Source: Coptis chinensis (Eukaryota; Streptophyta; Magnoliopsida; Ranunculales; Ranunculaceae). Taken from it: a DNA stretch of 64,000 nt. The notes beneath the pieces were generated by a model, which ran no database searches, was not told the DNA's origin, and was given only the letters and a program-made list of their open reading frames with translations. Shown here piece by piece: positions 21,668 to 32,239 of the stretch (position 1 is the stretch's first letter; each line of letters begins with the position of its first letter). The stretch lies in contig CM027378.1 in the NCBI GenBank assembly GCA_015680905.1, forward strand, positions 40,025,001 to 40,089,000, written 5' to 3'. The translations under genes were made by a program, and so were the position numbers.

Positions 21668-24179
21668 TTATCCCCATTAGTTGAGTGGCTTCTGTGTATT
21701 TTATTGATTTTCATGGACAATCCAATTCATCCATCTGTGTTATACACTTCTCAATTCTGAGGGATAGTTAGAATCTTTGCTTCGTCTAGAAAAAGAAGAC
21801 GTGTTTTAGGTTTACTTGGATAATCCTTATTGCACAATGACATTTTGGTTAGCATTTGTGCAAGTCGGTTGAGGTTTAATGACAATATTTGTGCAACTAG
21901 TTGTATATATATTAATATAATTAGGTTTTATCATATGGATTAGTTATGGTTAACTAGTATATTTTTTAATGACAATATTTGTGGAACTAGTTGCATCTGA
22001 AATTTTCACTTGTTTTACTTAATTAGTGTATAGGTAACATGAATTGGGTAACCACCAGAGAACATGTGCATGGGCCATGGGCAAAGTTAATAAGTTTGGA
22101 ATATCTTACACCTCTTGCTTGTTGGAATTAGGTGTTGGACATATAAGAGAACCCATTGGTTACATATGAGGGTATCTCTCTTTTGTTGCACCAAAGTAGT
22201 GCTGACAGAAGGACATGATGGGTTGCCACTTTTAGTGAAAGGGGAGAAGGAGTATTGAAAAAAGTGCGGGCTAGCAGCAAGAAAAGAATGGGAGGAAAGC
22301 TGGAATGAACCACCCAAATGGGAGCTTCTACTTCTTTTTATTCTAATTTTAATTGGTTAGCAATCTGTTACCGAGCTGTTTTATTGAGAATATACACAAA
22401 CTAGTAGCACAATCTAGATCATCGATGGGATCACTTGTTTGCTTCTGTTGCAAGGTCAGTTGAATTTCAATTTTATTTGTATACGAATATTGGATTCTGG
22501 CTCTTTAATTGCTTATTCTTTGTGAGTTTCATTTCTAGTTTGCGGCTTATAAGAATTGAAATCTATGGCTATGGAATTCAGGAATTGCTAGAATTTCTTT
22601 TATTGTTAATCCTTAGTATAAAATTGGGCATTTCTTTATGTTTTTGGTTTATGGGTTGTCTGATGTGATGGGCGGGGTCTGATGCTGGGTATACTTTGTT
22701 TGTGAAGTTGAATGTGTTTTGGTGCTTTCTATTGTATTTGGTTTGATAAGATTATGTAATTAGTGTATTTATTGGTGTAACTAATGCTTATGATAGTTAG
22801 ACATTTACAGATATGATGTGAAGTGTTCTGCTTACGTGGCAAAAAATTAAATGCCTCTACTTAAGTGAGAAACTATCTAGTGAGTCTCGAAAGGTAAGAG
22901 GAACTACACGTCTTGATGCACGTGAGTGGTTCAATAACATTAATGATTTCTTTTGTTGAAATTAAACTGGGACCATGCCATGTTATTTATGTCGAAATGG
23001 TACTGAATATTTATATATTGCTAGTAGTTATGATACCCAGAGAAACTACAGGTTTCCAAAGTGGACATGAAGAATGAAATTGGAGAAAGTTATATTATAT
23101 TTGAATAATGGTTTATTGTTTGAATAATTATATTTGTATTGTATAAGACATGTATTAGGGTATCTGGGATGTTGTTCATATATAAATCATTTTCTTTTGA
23201 TTCGAGGATTGGCTACTTGATTTAACTGGCATTTGTCGAGATGGTTAAGTAGCCAGTTCCACGAATCAGTATATCTTTTAGTAGTTGGGTTTACGACTGA
23301 GGTTTTAATATATTAAATGGAAGTATATTATTTGATTTTCAGGTTCTGACAGATTTTAAATTTATGAAATGTTGGAAATACAGAGGAAATTCTGTCAAAT
23401 TTTTTTAGAATGCGATATTCAGAGGTTTTATATTTTAGTTCTAGTTTGGACTCGTGTGAGTCAAACCCTCTCACGTCTTGGTTTATTAGATTGTTGAATA
23501 TTCGGATTGAGCTATTTTATCTGAATATTCAATTGTCTGAAAAATTGGGGTGTGACACTGATTGTAGTTTTTACTTAATTTCTAGTTAGTTTATTGCCAT
23601 TGTTACATAAACAAAATTTTCATTAGGTGATATTAACCAACATCTGACATGCAGGTTTTTGCTTCTAGTGCATTGAACACGTCCATATGGGTTAAGTACA
23701 TATGGGTTAAAGACTAGCTCCCACATCCACAAGAGCTCTCAAGGCACACAAGTTAAAAATGACTATCGAGGTAAAGGCAAGTTTAAAACTCAGGAGGGTG
23801 ATGAGCGGAAGAAAAAGCCTGATATATCAAATTCATCAAGTGTAGTTCAGGTCACATCTATTAGCTTCTATTAGCTTTTTTGGAAAATATGTGAATCACT
23901 TTTTAGCTTAGCTAATTTATGACTTGATGTAACAATTAGTTTTGTTAGTGTTTGACATTGTTCATTCAATTGCTAACTTAATAAAATCAGATTCTTCACA
24001 GAAATTTATTTGTGTTGGCTTGCTTTTGTTGATTAGTGTTAATTTTTATGAACATGAAAGGATATATGGTTGTTTGGGGAGTGGTTTGTATTTTCAGGTT
24101 GTCAACTTCTCATAATAAAGTGAACAATGCAAGCACAATTGAAAAATAACAAATAAAAAATGACAAACTATGTCGGCTA
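21668..24179. other. CACTA interior, unassigned
   Basis: No transposase motif or recognised protein. T-rich intron-like stretches alternate with short open pieces, for example one at 23735-23850 reading GKGKFKTQEGDERKKK on plus. This pattern would fit captured exons and introns, but the source genes are not identifiable by eye. Confidence 0.4.
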
Positions 24180-24480
24180 AATAAAGAGATGAGATAAAAA
24201 GTTGTGCATATTATCTCGGTTTCAATAAAAACATCTCAAATTCCTTCTATACTAATTGGTTTCAAACACAATTCATCTTGGTTTTATTCTATATAATATC
24301 AGTTTAATTTAGAAAATTGAGATAATATATTTAGATATGATGTCAGACTTCTGAGATAATTTAGTAGCTTATTATCTCGGTTTTATAGAACTCTATTATC
24401 TCAGTGGATTTTACCTCGGTTGTTTTTTCCTAGAAAACCGAGGTAAAAACTCTAACATCTCACCTTTTAGCTGTGCTTAT
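24180..24480. promoter_or_regulatory. CACTA right subterminal repeats
   Basis: Repeated TATCTCGGTT/AACCGAGGTA-type motifs matching those at the left end, in both orientations, up to the terminal inverted repeat. Confidence 0.75.
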
Positions 24481-24500
24481 AAACCCTTTTTTTAGTAGTG
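24481..24500 (-). repeat. CACTA right terminal inverted repeat
   Basis: AAACCCTTTTTTTAGTAGTG, inverse of the left end, followed by the ATA target copy. Confidence 0.92.
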
Positions 24501-24539
24501 ATAGGCTGTAGTATGTAATTAATAGTTCTATAAACAGAA

Positions 24540-25997
24540 AGTATATCATACTTTGGTGCAATTTAAAACAATTGTTTAGGAGGATATCGTATGTCAATAA
24601 GAGTTTTATACATTTAGTAGTATGTCATAAGCGTTATATATGACATACTCGAATGTTATGTCACTTTTTATAACATATGTTAATAAGAATTTTATACATT
24701 GGGTAGTATATCATAAGAATCACAGATAGATATGACATTATATATGTCATACTCGAATGTTATGTTACTTTTTATAATATATGCTAATAAGAGTTTTATA
24801 CGTTTGGTAGTATATATTAAGCGCTACAATCACTGATATATATGGCACTATATATGTCATACTCGATTGTTATGTCACTTTTTATAATATATCCCAATAA
24901 GTGTTTTATACGCTGGGTAGTATATCATAAGCTATATAAGCTAAAATCACATATATCATAAGCTATATCATAACCTACATATATAAGCTATTTCATAAGC
25001 TATATAAGTTATATACGCTGGGTAGTATATCATAAGCTACAATCACAGATAGATATGACACTATATATGTCATACTCGAAATTTATGTCACTTTTTATAA
25101 CAAATGTCAATAAAATACGTTGGGTAGTATATCATAAGCTCTAGAATCACTGATAGCTATGAGATATGTCATACTCGAATGTTATGTCACTTTTTATAAT
25201 ATATGCTAGTAAGAATTTTATACGTTTGGTAGTATATATTATTAGCGCTAGAATCACTGATAGATATGACATTATATAAGTCATACTCGAATGTTATGTC
25301 ACTTTTTATAATATATGTCAATTAGAGTTTTATACGTTGGGTAGTTGGATCACAGATAGATATGTCATACTCGAATGTTATGTTACATTCTATAAGATAT
25401 GCTAATAAGAGTTTTATACATTTGGTAGTTAAGCGCTACAATCACTAATATATGACACTCATATTCGAATGTTATGTCACTTTTTATTACATATCTAAAT
25501 AAGAGTTTTATACGCTGAGACACTATATATGTCATACTCGAATGTTATGTCACTTTTTATAATATATGCTAGTAAGAGTTTTATACGTTTGGTAGTATAT
25601 ATTATTAGCGCTCGAATCACTGATAGATATGACACTATATATGTCATACTCGAATGTTATGTCACCTTTTATAACATATGTCAATTAAAGTTTTATAGTT
25701 GAATCACAGATAGATATGACACTATATATATCATACTCGAATGTTATCTCACTTTTTATAATATATGATAATAAGAGTTTTATACGTTTGGTAGTATATA
25801 TTATTAGCGCTAAAATCACTGATAGATATGACACTATATATGTTATATTCAAATGTTATGTCACTTTTTAAAATATATGCTAATAAGACTTTTATACGTC
25901 TGGTAGTATTATTAGCTTTAGAATCACTGATAGATATGACACTATATATATCATACTCGAATATTATGTCACTTTTTATAATATATACGTTTGGTAG
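24540..25997. repeat. Tandem satellite array, unit about 80-115 bp
   Basis: About 13 imperfect units. Each carries TCATACTCGAATGTTATGTCAC, TTTTTATAATATATG, AATAAGAGTTTTATACG, TTGGTAGTATAT and ATCACTGATAGATATGACAC in this order. Unit length varies because internal blocks are missing from some copies. A near-palindrome around GACACTATATATGTC recurs in most units. One or two further units lie at 27165-27310 beyond an insertion. Confidence 0.88.
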
Positions 25998-26310
25998 ATA
26001 TGCCGCTCTTGGTCACAAAAGGGAATCTACTTTTTTTTCTTCCTCAACCTTTATTTTTTCGTATACCGCTCCGCGAGCAAGAAGCACCCCGAGGAGAGTG
26101 AGAGAACGAAGTGGGCTATGGTGCACAAGCCTCTAGAAAGGGTGTAGAAAGAGAGGTTGGAAGCTCTTTCGTGACTGGGACGAGGCCATCCAAGCCAAAG
26201 AAAAGGGGGTGCCAAACCAGAACCTTGAGGAACCTTTCCGAAGCATTTTTGGCTAAATCCTTTGCTTCTGTAATGAGAGCCATGGGTAAATGAGTGAGCT
26301 CCACTTATCA
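25998..26310. other. GC-richer insertion of unknown origin inside the satellite
   Basis: Composition changes sharply from the AT-rich satellite. Open frames exist on both strands (60-100 residues) but none is recognised. The text CCGCTCCGCGAGCAAGAAGC is reminiscent of plant organellar intergenic DNA, so transfer from mitochondria is one possibility; this is a guess. Confidence 0.35.
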
Positions 26311-26329
26311 TACTAGAATGTTATGGTAT

Positions 26330-27010
26330 TGTTTCTGATATATTCCTCTGCAACCGCTCCAACCTTCTATTCTGTTCATAGTCCAATTGTGATAAGAACA
26401 AAGAATGTTCATAGCTCATGACTATGAACAATCAATGTTCATAGTCCAATTGTGGTATGAACAAAGAATATTCATATCTCATGACTATGAACAATCATTG
26501 TTAATAGTACGTACAATATAGACTATGAACACTCATTGTTCATAGCTACCGAACTATGAACAATGAGTGTTCATAGCTACCGAACTATGAACAATCACTA
26601 TTCATAGCTACCGAACTATGAACAATCACAATTCATAGCTCATGACTATGAACAATCATTGTTCATAGTCCAATTGTGGTATGTACATAGAATATTCATA
26701 GCTCATACTATGAGCACTCACCGAACTATGAACAATCACTGTTCATAGCTCATGACTATGAACAACCAATCGTGGTATGAACATAGATTATTCATAGCTC
26801 ATGCTATGAACACTCACCGAACTATGAACAATCACTGGTCATAGCTCATGACTATGAACAATCATTGTTCATAGTCCAATTGTGGTATGAACATAGAATA
26901 TTCATAGCTCATGACTATGAACATTGATTGTTCATAGTACGTACAATATGGACTATGAACACTCATTGTTCATAGCTACCGAACTATGAACAATCACTAT
27001 TCATATCTAC
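26330..27010. repeat. Palindromic minisatellite (GACTATGAACAATCATTGTTCATAGT-like units)
   Basis: More than a dozen units built from TTCATAGCTCATGACTATGAA-like blocks. Each block is itself an inverted repeat (TTCATAG against CTATGAA), so the array can fold on itself at many scales. Higher-order pattern: units with CCAATTGTGGTATGAACA alternate with units with GCTACCGAACTATGAACA. Confidence 0.88.
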
Positions 27011-27164
27011 TTTCCAGTATGTTTATGTTCACACTCCCTTTCTCCCCACGCATTACAATTAAGAATTTGTTTCTTAATCAGGCAACTCCTCATCCTACGA
27101 GGAGGAACCAGCAGGTATATTCACAATAATTTTAGATCTTCCGAACTCCTAAGATTATTATAAG

Positions 27165-27310
27165 TGCTAGAGTCACTGATAGATATGACACTATATATGT
27201 CATACTCGAATGTTATATCACTTTTTATAATATATATATTTGGTAGTATATCATAAGAATCACAGATAGATATGACACTATATTTGTTATACTAGACTGT
27301 TATGTTATTG
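27165..27310. repeat. Detached units of the 24.5-26 kb satellite
   Basis: TAGATATGACACTATATATGTC, TCATACTCGAATGTTAT and TTTGGTAGTATATCATAAG return here. The GC-rich insertion and the minisatellite therefore sit inside one older array. Confidence 0.8.
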
Positions 27311-27893
27311 TTTATGACATATTCCTCTGTTCGGTGCTGTAAGAACGAACAGATCCATTTATGAATATATCAATGTCACACTAACTGACATATGTCTGCT
27401 GATGGTCTTGTCTCATGGTGAGGGACAACCCCAACATCCTAACAATAAGAAACAACAAAATATACAATGCTTGTCAATATAGCGTATAGAATATTGCTCT
27501 ATTTCATTGATTAAACTAAAGAAAATAAGAAAATAACAGTATAGATACCGCTACAAAATAATTTAGAAACCAGTCTTGAAATCTTCACCATTTTGCGACA
27601 AATAGCACATGCTCCACTTGATCTAACTATTACAAAAAGAGGAGCTTTACAAAAATCTTGTTAGAAGATGACAACTGCTCTAAAGCTTAACAGCATTGTA
27701 CTCCTCTTTTCTAACGTCAACTATCCGTAATACGGAAAAGACTCTCCTGTCATCACTATAAAACTTTCCCACATTGAATTTCTCTGAAACCTTGCTCCCA
27801 ACCTCATCCACGGGAAACGTTATAAGTTCAACAGGAGAAAAATAGTCACTCTAATGGTACAATCTAAGTTTAGTTTACTCCCTACTAGAAAAA
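27311..27893. other. Downstream flank of the FRS pseudogene, no gene seen
   Basis: No recognised coding sequence on either strand. It may contain the 3' untranslated region of the minus-strand FRS pseudogene. Confidence 0.4.
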
Positions 27894-30676
27894 TTACGTC
27901 GGTAAAAATTGTGTCATACCTTCCAAATCTGGACACCTACACTTTGTGTGCTCCGTAGATCGACACTTGCTACATTGCTTGGTCTTACGAGATCCTCCTG
28001 CTCCATTACCAACTTCCACTACGGCCACCAAACAAACAACATTACTTTGAACCCCATGAAAATAACAAACAAGAAACATTTTCTTGTGTTTATAAAAAGA
28101 AGATAATGTGCAAAATTATCACTTACATCCAGTATCTCTGTTTAACCCGTCATCATCCTCACTCATATCGGCAACTCCTGCAGCATGCTCGACATAGTTG
28201 TGCTTAGCACTTGGACCTGTAAAACAGTGCACCACAATAAAGATATTGACGAATACATATCAGAATCAACAAACTTTCGTAACTATTTAATGTTAATAGA
28301 CAAGTGACAATATGGCAACGGTATAAGAAATTTACCCCCATCCTTTGGATGCAAAAGTGTACATGTGGGCCTTGTGTGCTCGAGAATACCACAGTGGCCA
28401 CACTTATTTTTTCTTGTCTCATTCTGACTTTTCAATCTACTAGGTTTATGTGGCCTACTCTTCAATTTTATGTGTGGTGGATCATTAACAAATGGACGAT
28501 GGGTGGTTTTAGGTGGGGTGAAAGGCATCTCTACCTCGGCGGTGCCTTTAGAAGATGGAATGCCATCCATTGTATCACTTTCTGGTGGAATATAAGGCAT
28601 TTCAAAGGGAACTTGTGGATTGCCTTCAGAAGCTCTAGAAAAATATGATAACATGGATTTAAAAGCTTCACTATTTTTGGCTGTTTGAGAGGCCCACAAA
28701 CATATCTTCTTGCATTTCCCTATAAGCTCACTGTGACGAATAATGGAAGCAGCCTGCGAAGAAAAACTTGAATCGTTATTTGGAACGACAGATTTTGCAA
28801 CTCGTGTCCATCTCCTTTAAAAACAGCTCTAGGGTATTTCACGAAAGTCCTCATGTTTGTAAACTGAAATGATATGTCTACATGGAAATCCAAACGATTG
28901 AAATAGCCCACATAAACATCTAGCATCCTGCTCTAAAAGGTTGTATTCCACAGTCGTCTTTTTTTGCCTATTCAGATGACGACTGATGGTGTATACACGA
29001 ATATTGTCACCCACATCACGTTTATCTTCTGCAGTGTACATCGCTTCCTCCTGTAAATGCTTCATAAAAGCAAGAAAAGCAGCTAGAGTATAGATGGATT
29101 CTGCCTACTTTGCATATTCAATCAAGTGGCTACCAATGAAAGGCTTTGTCGTTACAGTCCTTATCTCTTCTTTGCGCTCTCAGTGACGGATATTTGCAAC
29201 TGCCAATTCCATTTTCCCAAATAGCTCAAACAGCCGCATCCCGGGCTTAACATGATGTCGTATAACAGAGTTAATAGACTCGCAATGTTGGTTGCTTCTG
29301 CAACCGCCAAAGAACTCACCATGAAGATACAATTCTGCCCACCTCGCCCGTTTCTTCTGTACCTTCATCACCCATGTGTTATGACTAACTTCGTATTTTT
29401 CCACTAGCTGTCTCCACCTTTCTTCAAACTCTCCCCGAGAACGTTTCATAAACATAATAGAGCTGAACTTTATTGCAAATCCAGGGATTTTGACATTGGT
29501 GATGCAATTTTTCAATATGTGCCAAGAGCATAGCCGGTGTTTCAAATTTGGAAGAATAGATTTCAAAGCTTTACGAATAGCTAGGTCACCATCAGTAATG
29601 ACTGATTTAGGGTGTTCACCACACATTGCGCCAATAAATGATTTCAATGCCCACTTATAAGCATCATCGCACTCACTTATAATCAAAGCAAAACCAAAAA
29701 TTATAGTCTATAGGTGGTTGTTGATTCCAGCAAACACAACGATCGGCATCTGGTACTGATTGCTCCTGTTCGTTGAATCAAACAACAACACATCACCAAA
29801 GCTACAATAATCTAGGCGGGAGGTGGAATCTGCCCAAAATAGCCCAGCCAACTGCCCACTCGCATTTAACTCATAGTTGTAATGAAATAAAGGATCTAAC
29901 TTCACCTTGTCCTCCAAGTTGGCAAGTAGTGTGTTGGCGTCGCCATCAATACAGCGACTTCTCCTCTCTTTTCCCATTTTGTTATACAAGTCTTTTTTTG
30001 TAAAACCAACATTAAGGAAACCTCCAGCTATATGTGCATAGTGAACCATCACTTGGCATTTACGAACACCGACATCATTTAGTCACGTAGCAAATTCCAA
30101 CGCTTCTCGACTCACATTTCTATGTGACCGAAGAAACATTAAACTCGGATGCGGTACAAGTGGATGTGTGTGTTCCCCAATAAACTCTTTCACAGTCCAC
30201 AACTTTGCTTCAGAATCAAAAACAACAACAATGCGGGATTTACAATTGAACCTAGTGACCTGTCTGGGTGTTCTTTTGGGTGTCATCGATTGGAGTTTAT
30301 CTGCACGTCGTTCACCTTCGGCTGAACACATAAATCTCCGTTTAGTAGCAACTCCTTTTGAATGAATTCTATAAACATCCTTACGAACATCAAAGCCGAA
30401 TGATTTGGCATACTCATTATAAATAGTGTAGGCCTCGTCCGAGGTCTTGAACTGCATAGATAAAAATGTTGTTTTGTCTTCTATATAAGCCCTATATGTA
30501 TGTAACTCTTCAGCATTACTATCACTACTGTCAATATTTTCATTCTCCATCAGGGAAACAGTTGATTCCACATCCACAGAATCACTTTCATCATACGCAA
30601 AACTTTCGAAACATAGACTTCTAAGAAACTCTTCGTCATCATCGAGCCTTATTTCATTCGTTATAAGAGCGCCTAC
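27894..30676 (-). pseudogene. FAR1-related (FRS/MULE-derived) gene, decayed
   Basis: One minus-strand frame runs from 30676 to about 28340 without a frame shift. It begins after a splice-acceptor-like TTTAG and encodes an acidic start, a FAR1 DNA-binding domain (FDVRKDVYRIHSKG, TRFNCKSRIVV, EFIGEHTHPLV), a MULE core (LLFDSTNRSNQYQMPIV, VITDGDLAIRKAL, HRLCSWHILKNC, CESINSVIRHHVKPG) and a SWIM finger (CLCGLFQSFGFPCRHI). A last part with two short zinc knuckles (KCGHCGILEHTRPTC; CSKCRSTEHTKCRC) is split by introns with GT/AG borders. FRS proteins are transcription factors domesticated from MULE transposases. In-frame stops lie at 30083, 29708, 29180, 29105, 28829 and 28817. It could be a dead FRS gene or a dead MULE. 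Confidence 0.85.
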
Positions 30677-32239
30677 CTAAATAAAGAAAACTTTTTTTTA
30701 GTACAAACGACCTAAATATGAAAAATTCTAATGTACCTTAAAGAGAAGAGGAAAGATTAAATCGACTTCAGTTATTGGATGATAAACTAACCTCAATGTT
30801 CGAATGTATTCAAGAACGTATTCAAGTCGTGTAGTGTTGTTGGTTGATGTCACTCTTTTTTGCTCTACTTCTTTGCTGTAAACTTTAGAGAGTGAAAGAA
30901 GTAAATGATTGGGTTGATTGACCATGAATTTAAGAAGAGGTGAAAGGGGTGAAGATTTGGGCGCACAATCTAATGGAGAAGAATAGAAAATACAAGAAAT
31001 TGAGGACGAATTAAAATATTTGAAATGCCAACGCTACCCCTAGGTGGGCACTTTGGCTACCGGTTACGGGTCGGAAAATATGTGGTCAGGAATCATGCGT
31101 AGCCATACATCACGCGCACTGAAGAAACCCTCATATTGTAAAGTAACAAAACCAACAAGAGCATTGCAACAAATGCCCAAGTTAAAGAGTCCCAGTCTGT
31201 AACCTCAATTATTCATTCGGACACGATCACTAAATGTATGGTCCAAGTTGCACATTGTGTTGAGGTCTAACACGGCCGCTGAAACCAACTTCAATGTAAA
31301 CGAGTTGTTTAAGGCTAAGTCTAATTGTGCGGCAAAACACCAAATATCACGGAACTGATGTAGAAGATATGTCTTGCTAACTCTATCCCCATCATTCATT
31401 AATTATCACATATCATTGATACAAAAAATTCCAAAATGACAAAGAAGCCTGACTAATACTTTCAAACAAACGCAAGTTCTAGGAACCGTTATCTTAGATC
31501 TTTCCAGACTGGGTGTGCAACGACAGGACATATGATTCGGGGGTATAATTGATCTTCTGCAACTTAATGCATTAGAAAAGTTCAACTACCTTCGCAAATA
31601 AGAACAATGAAAATCAATATTTTGAAAAAATGAAATAGAAAGTGTTGAATTTTAACGTTCTTTGGCCCAACTGCTAGTGACCTCAATAAGTGCAGTCCCA
31701 CACTCTCATCTAGCATCAATATAGAGAAGAGACTAGCATCTTGATCGTCAGAACTTATATACGAAGTGAGACGACTTAGCCCCCAAGAAAAGAACAAAAG
31801 ATGAAACATGTGCCAATATAATTAAGCTAATGAGAACTATTTCATCATTTAGTGTCCTCTATATTGGAAAATATTATTTACATAAGATAATTAACCGAGA
31901 CCCTCTTCAAGTTTTATTACCGGCTTTCCAAAAGACTCCCCATGGCCATACCCGAGTATTTATTTCCTCTGGAAGGGTTTACAGGGAGCAACAAGGATTA
32001 GTATTGTCTTACTTTACAAAACTAACATCCCTGAGTAGAGAGTTTCTGTTAACACTTAAACAATAATCAACATGAGCAGTGAAACACCACATTCCTGAAA
32101 CACTTTATTTTCCTTACTAGTTCCGGGACACCACCAATGTCAGCTGTTGAGGCTCTCCCGTTGCTTGAGATATACATTTTGTCTGTCATATTGATCCCCC
32201 GGGGCCTGGAGAATAGCGTAAATGTGTAATGGAAGTATT
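30677..32239. other. Unassigned flank
   Basis: The part next to 30676 should hold the 5' untranslated exon or intron of the FRS pseudogene. From 31.0 to 32.2 kb I see no coding region, repeat or element end. Confidence 0.4.

Larger units (their letters stand above)
18591..24500. mobile_element. CACTA (En/Spm-type) element, non-autonomous, with captured host DNA
   Basis: The left end reads CACTACTAAAAAAAAGGGTT and the right end is its inverse (AAACCCTTTTTTTAGTAGTG), a terminal inverted repeat of about 20 bp. Both ends are flanked by the same 3 bp, ATA (18588-18590 and 24501-24503), the 3-bp duplication typical of CACTA. Both subterminal zones are crowded with TATCTCGGTT-like motifs in both orientations. 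No CACTA transposase (TnpD/TnpA) is recognisable in 5.9 kb. The inside carries a glutamyl-tRNA reductase fragment and other low-coding sequence, so it looks like a gene-capturing, non-autonomous element. Confidence 0.92.

Noticed and set aside
24640..25990. Possible CRISPR-like array (regular repeats)
   Set aside because: Repeats run into each other with no unique spacers; unit lengths vary; the setting is a plant satellite.
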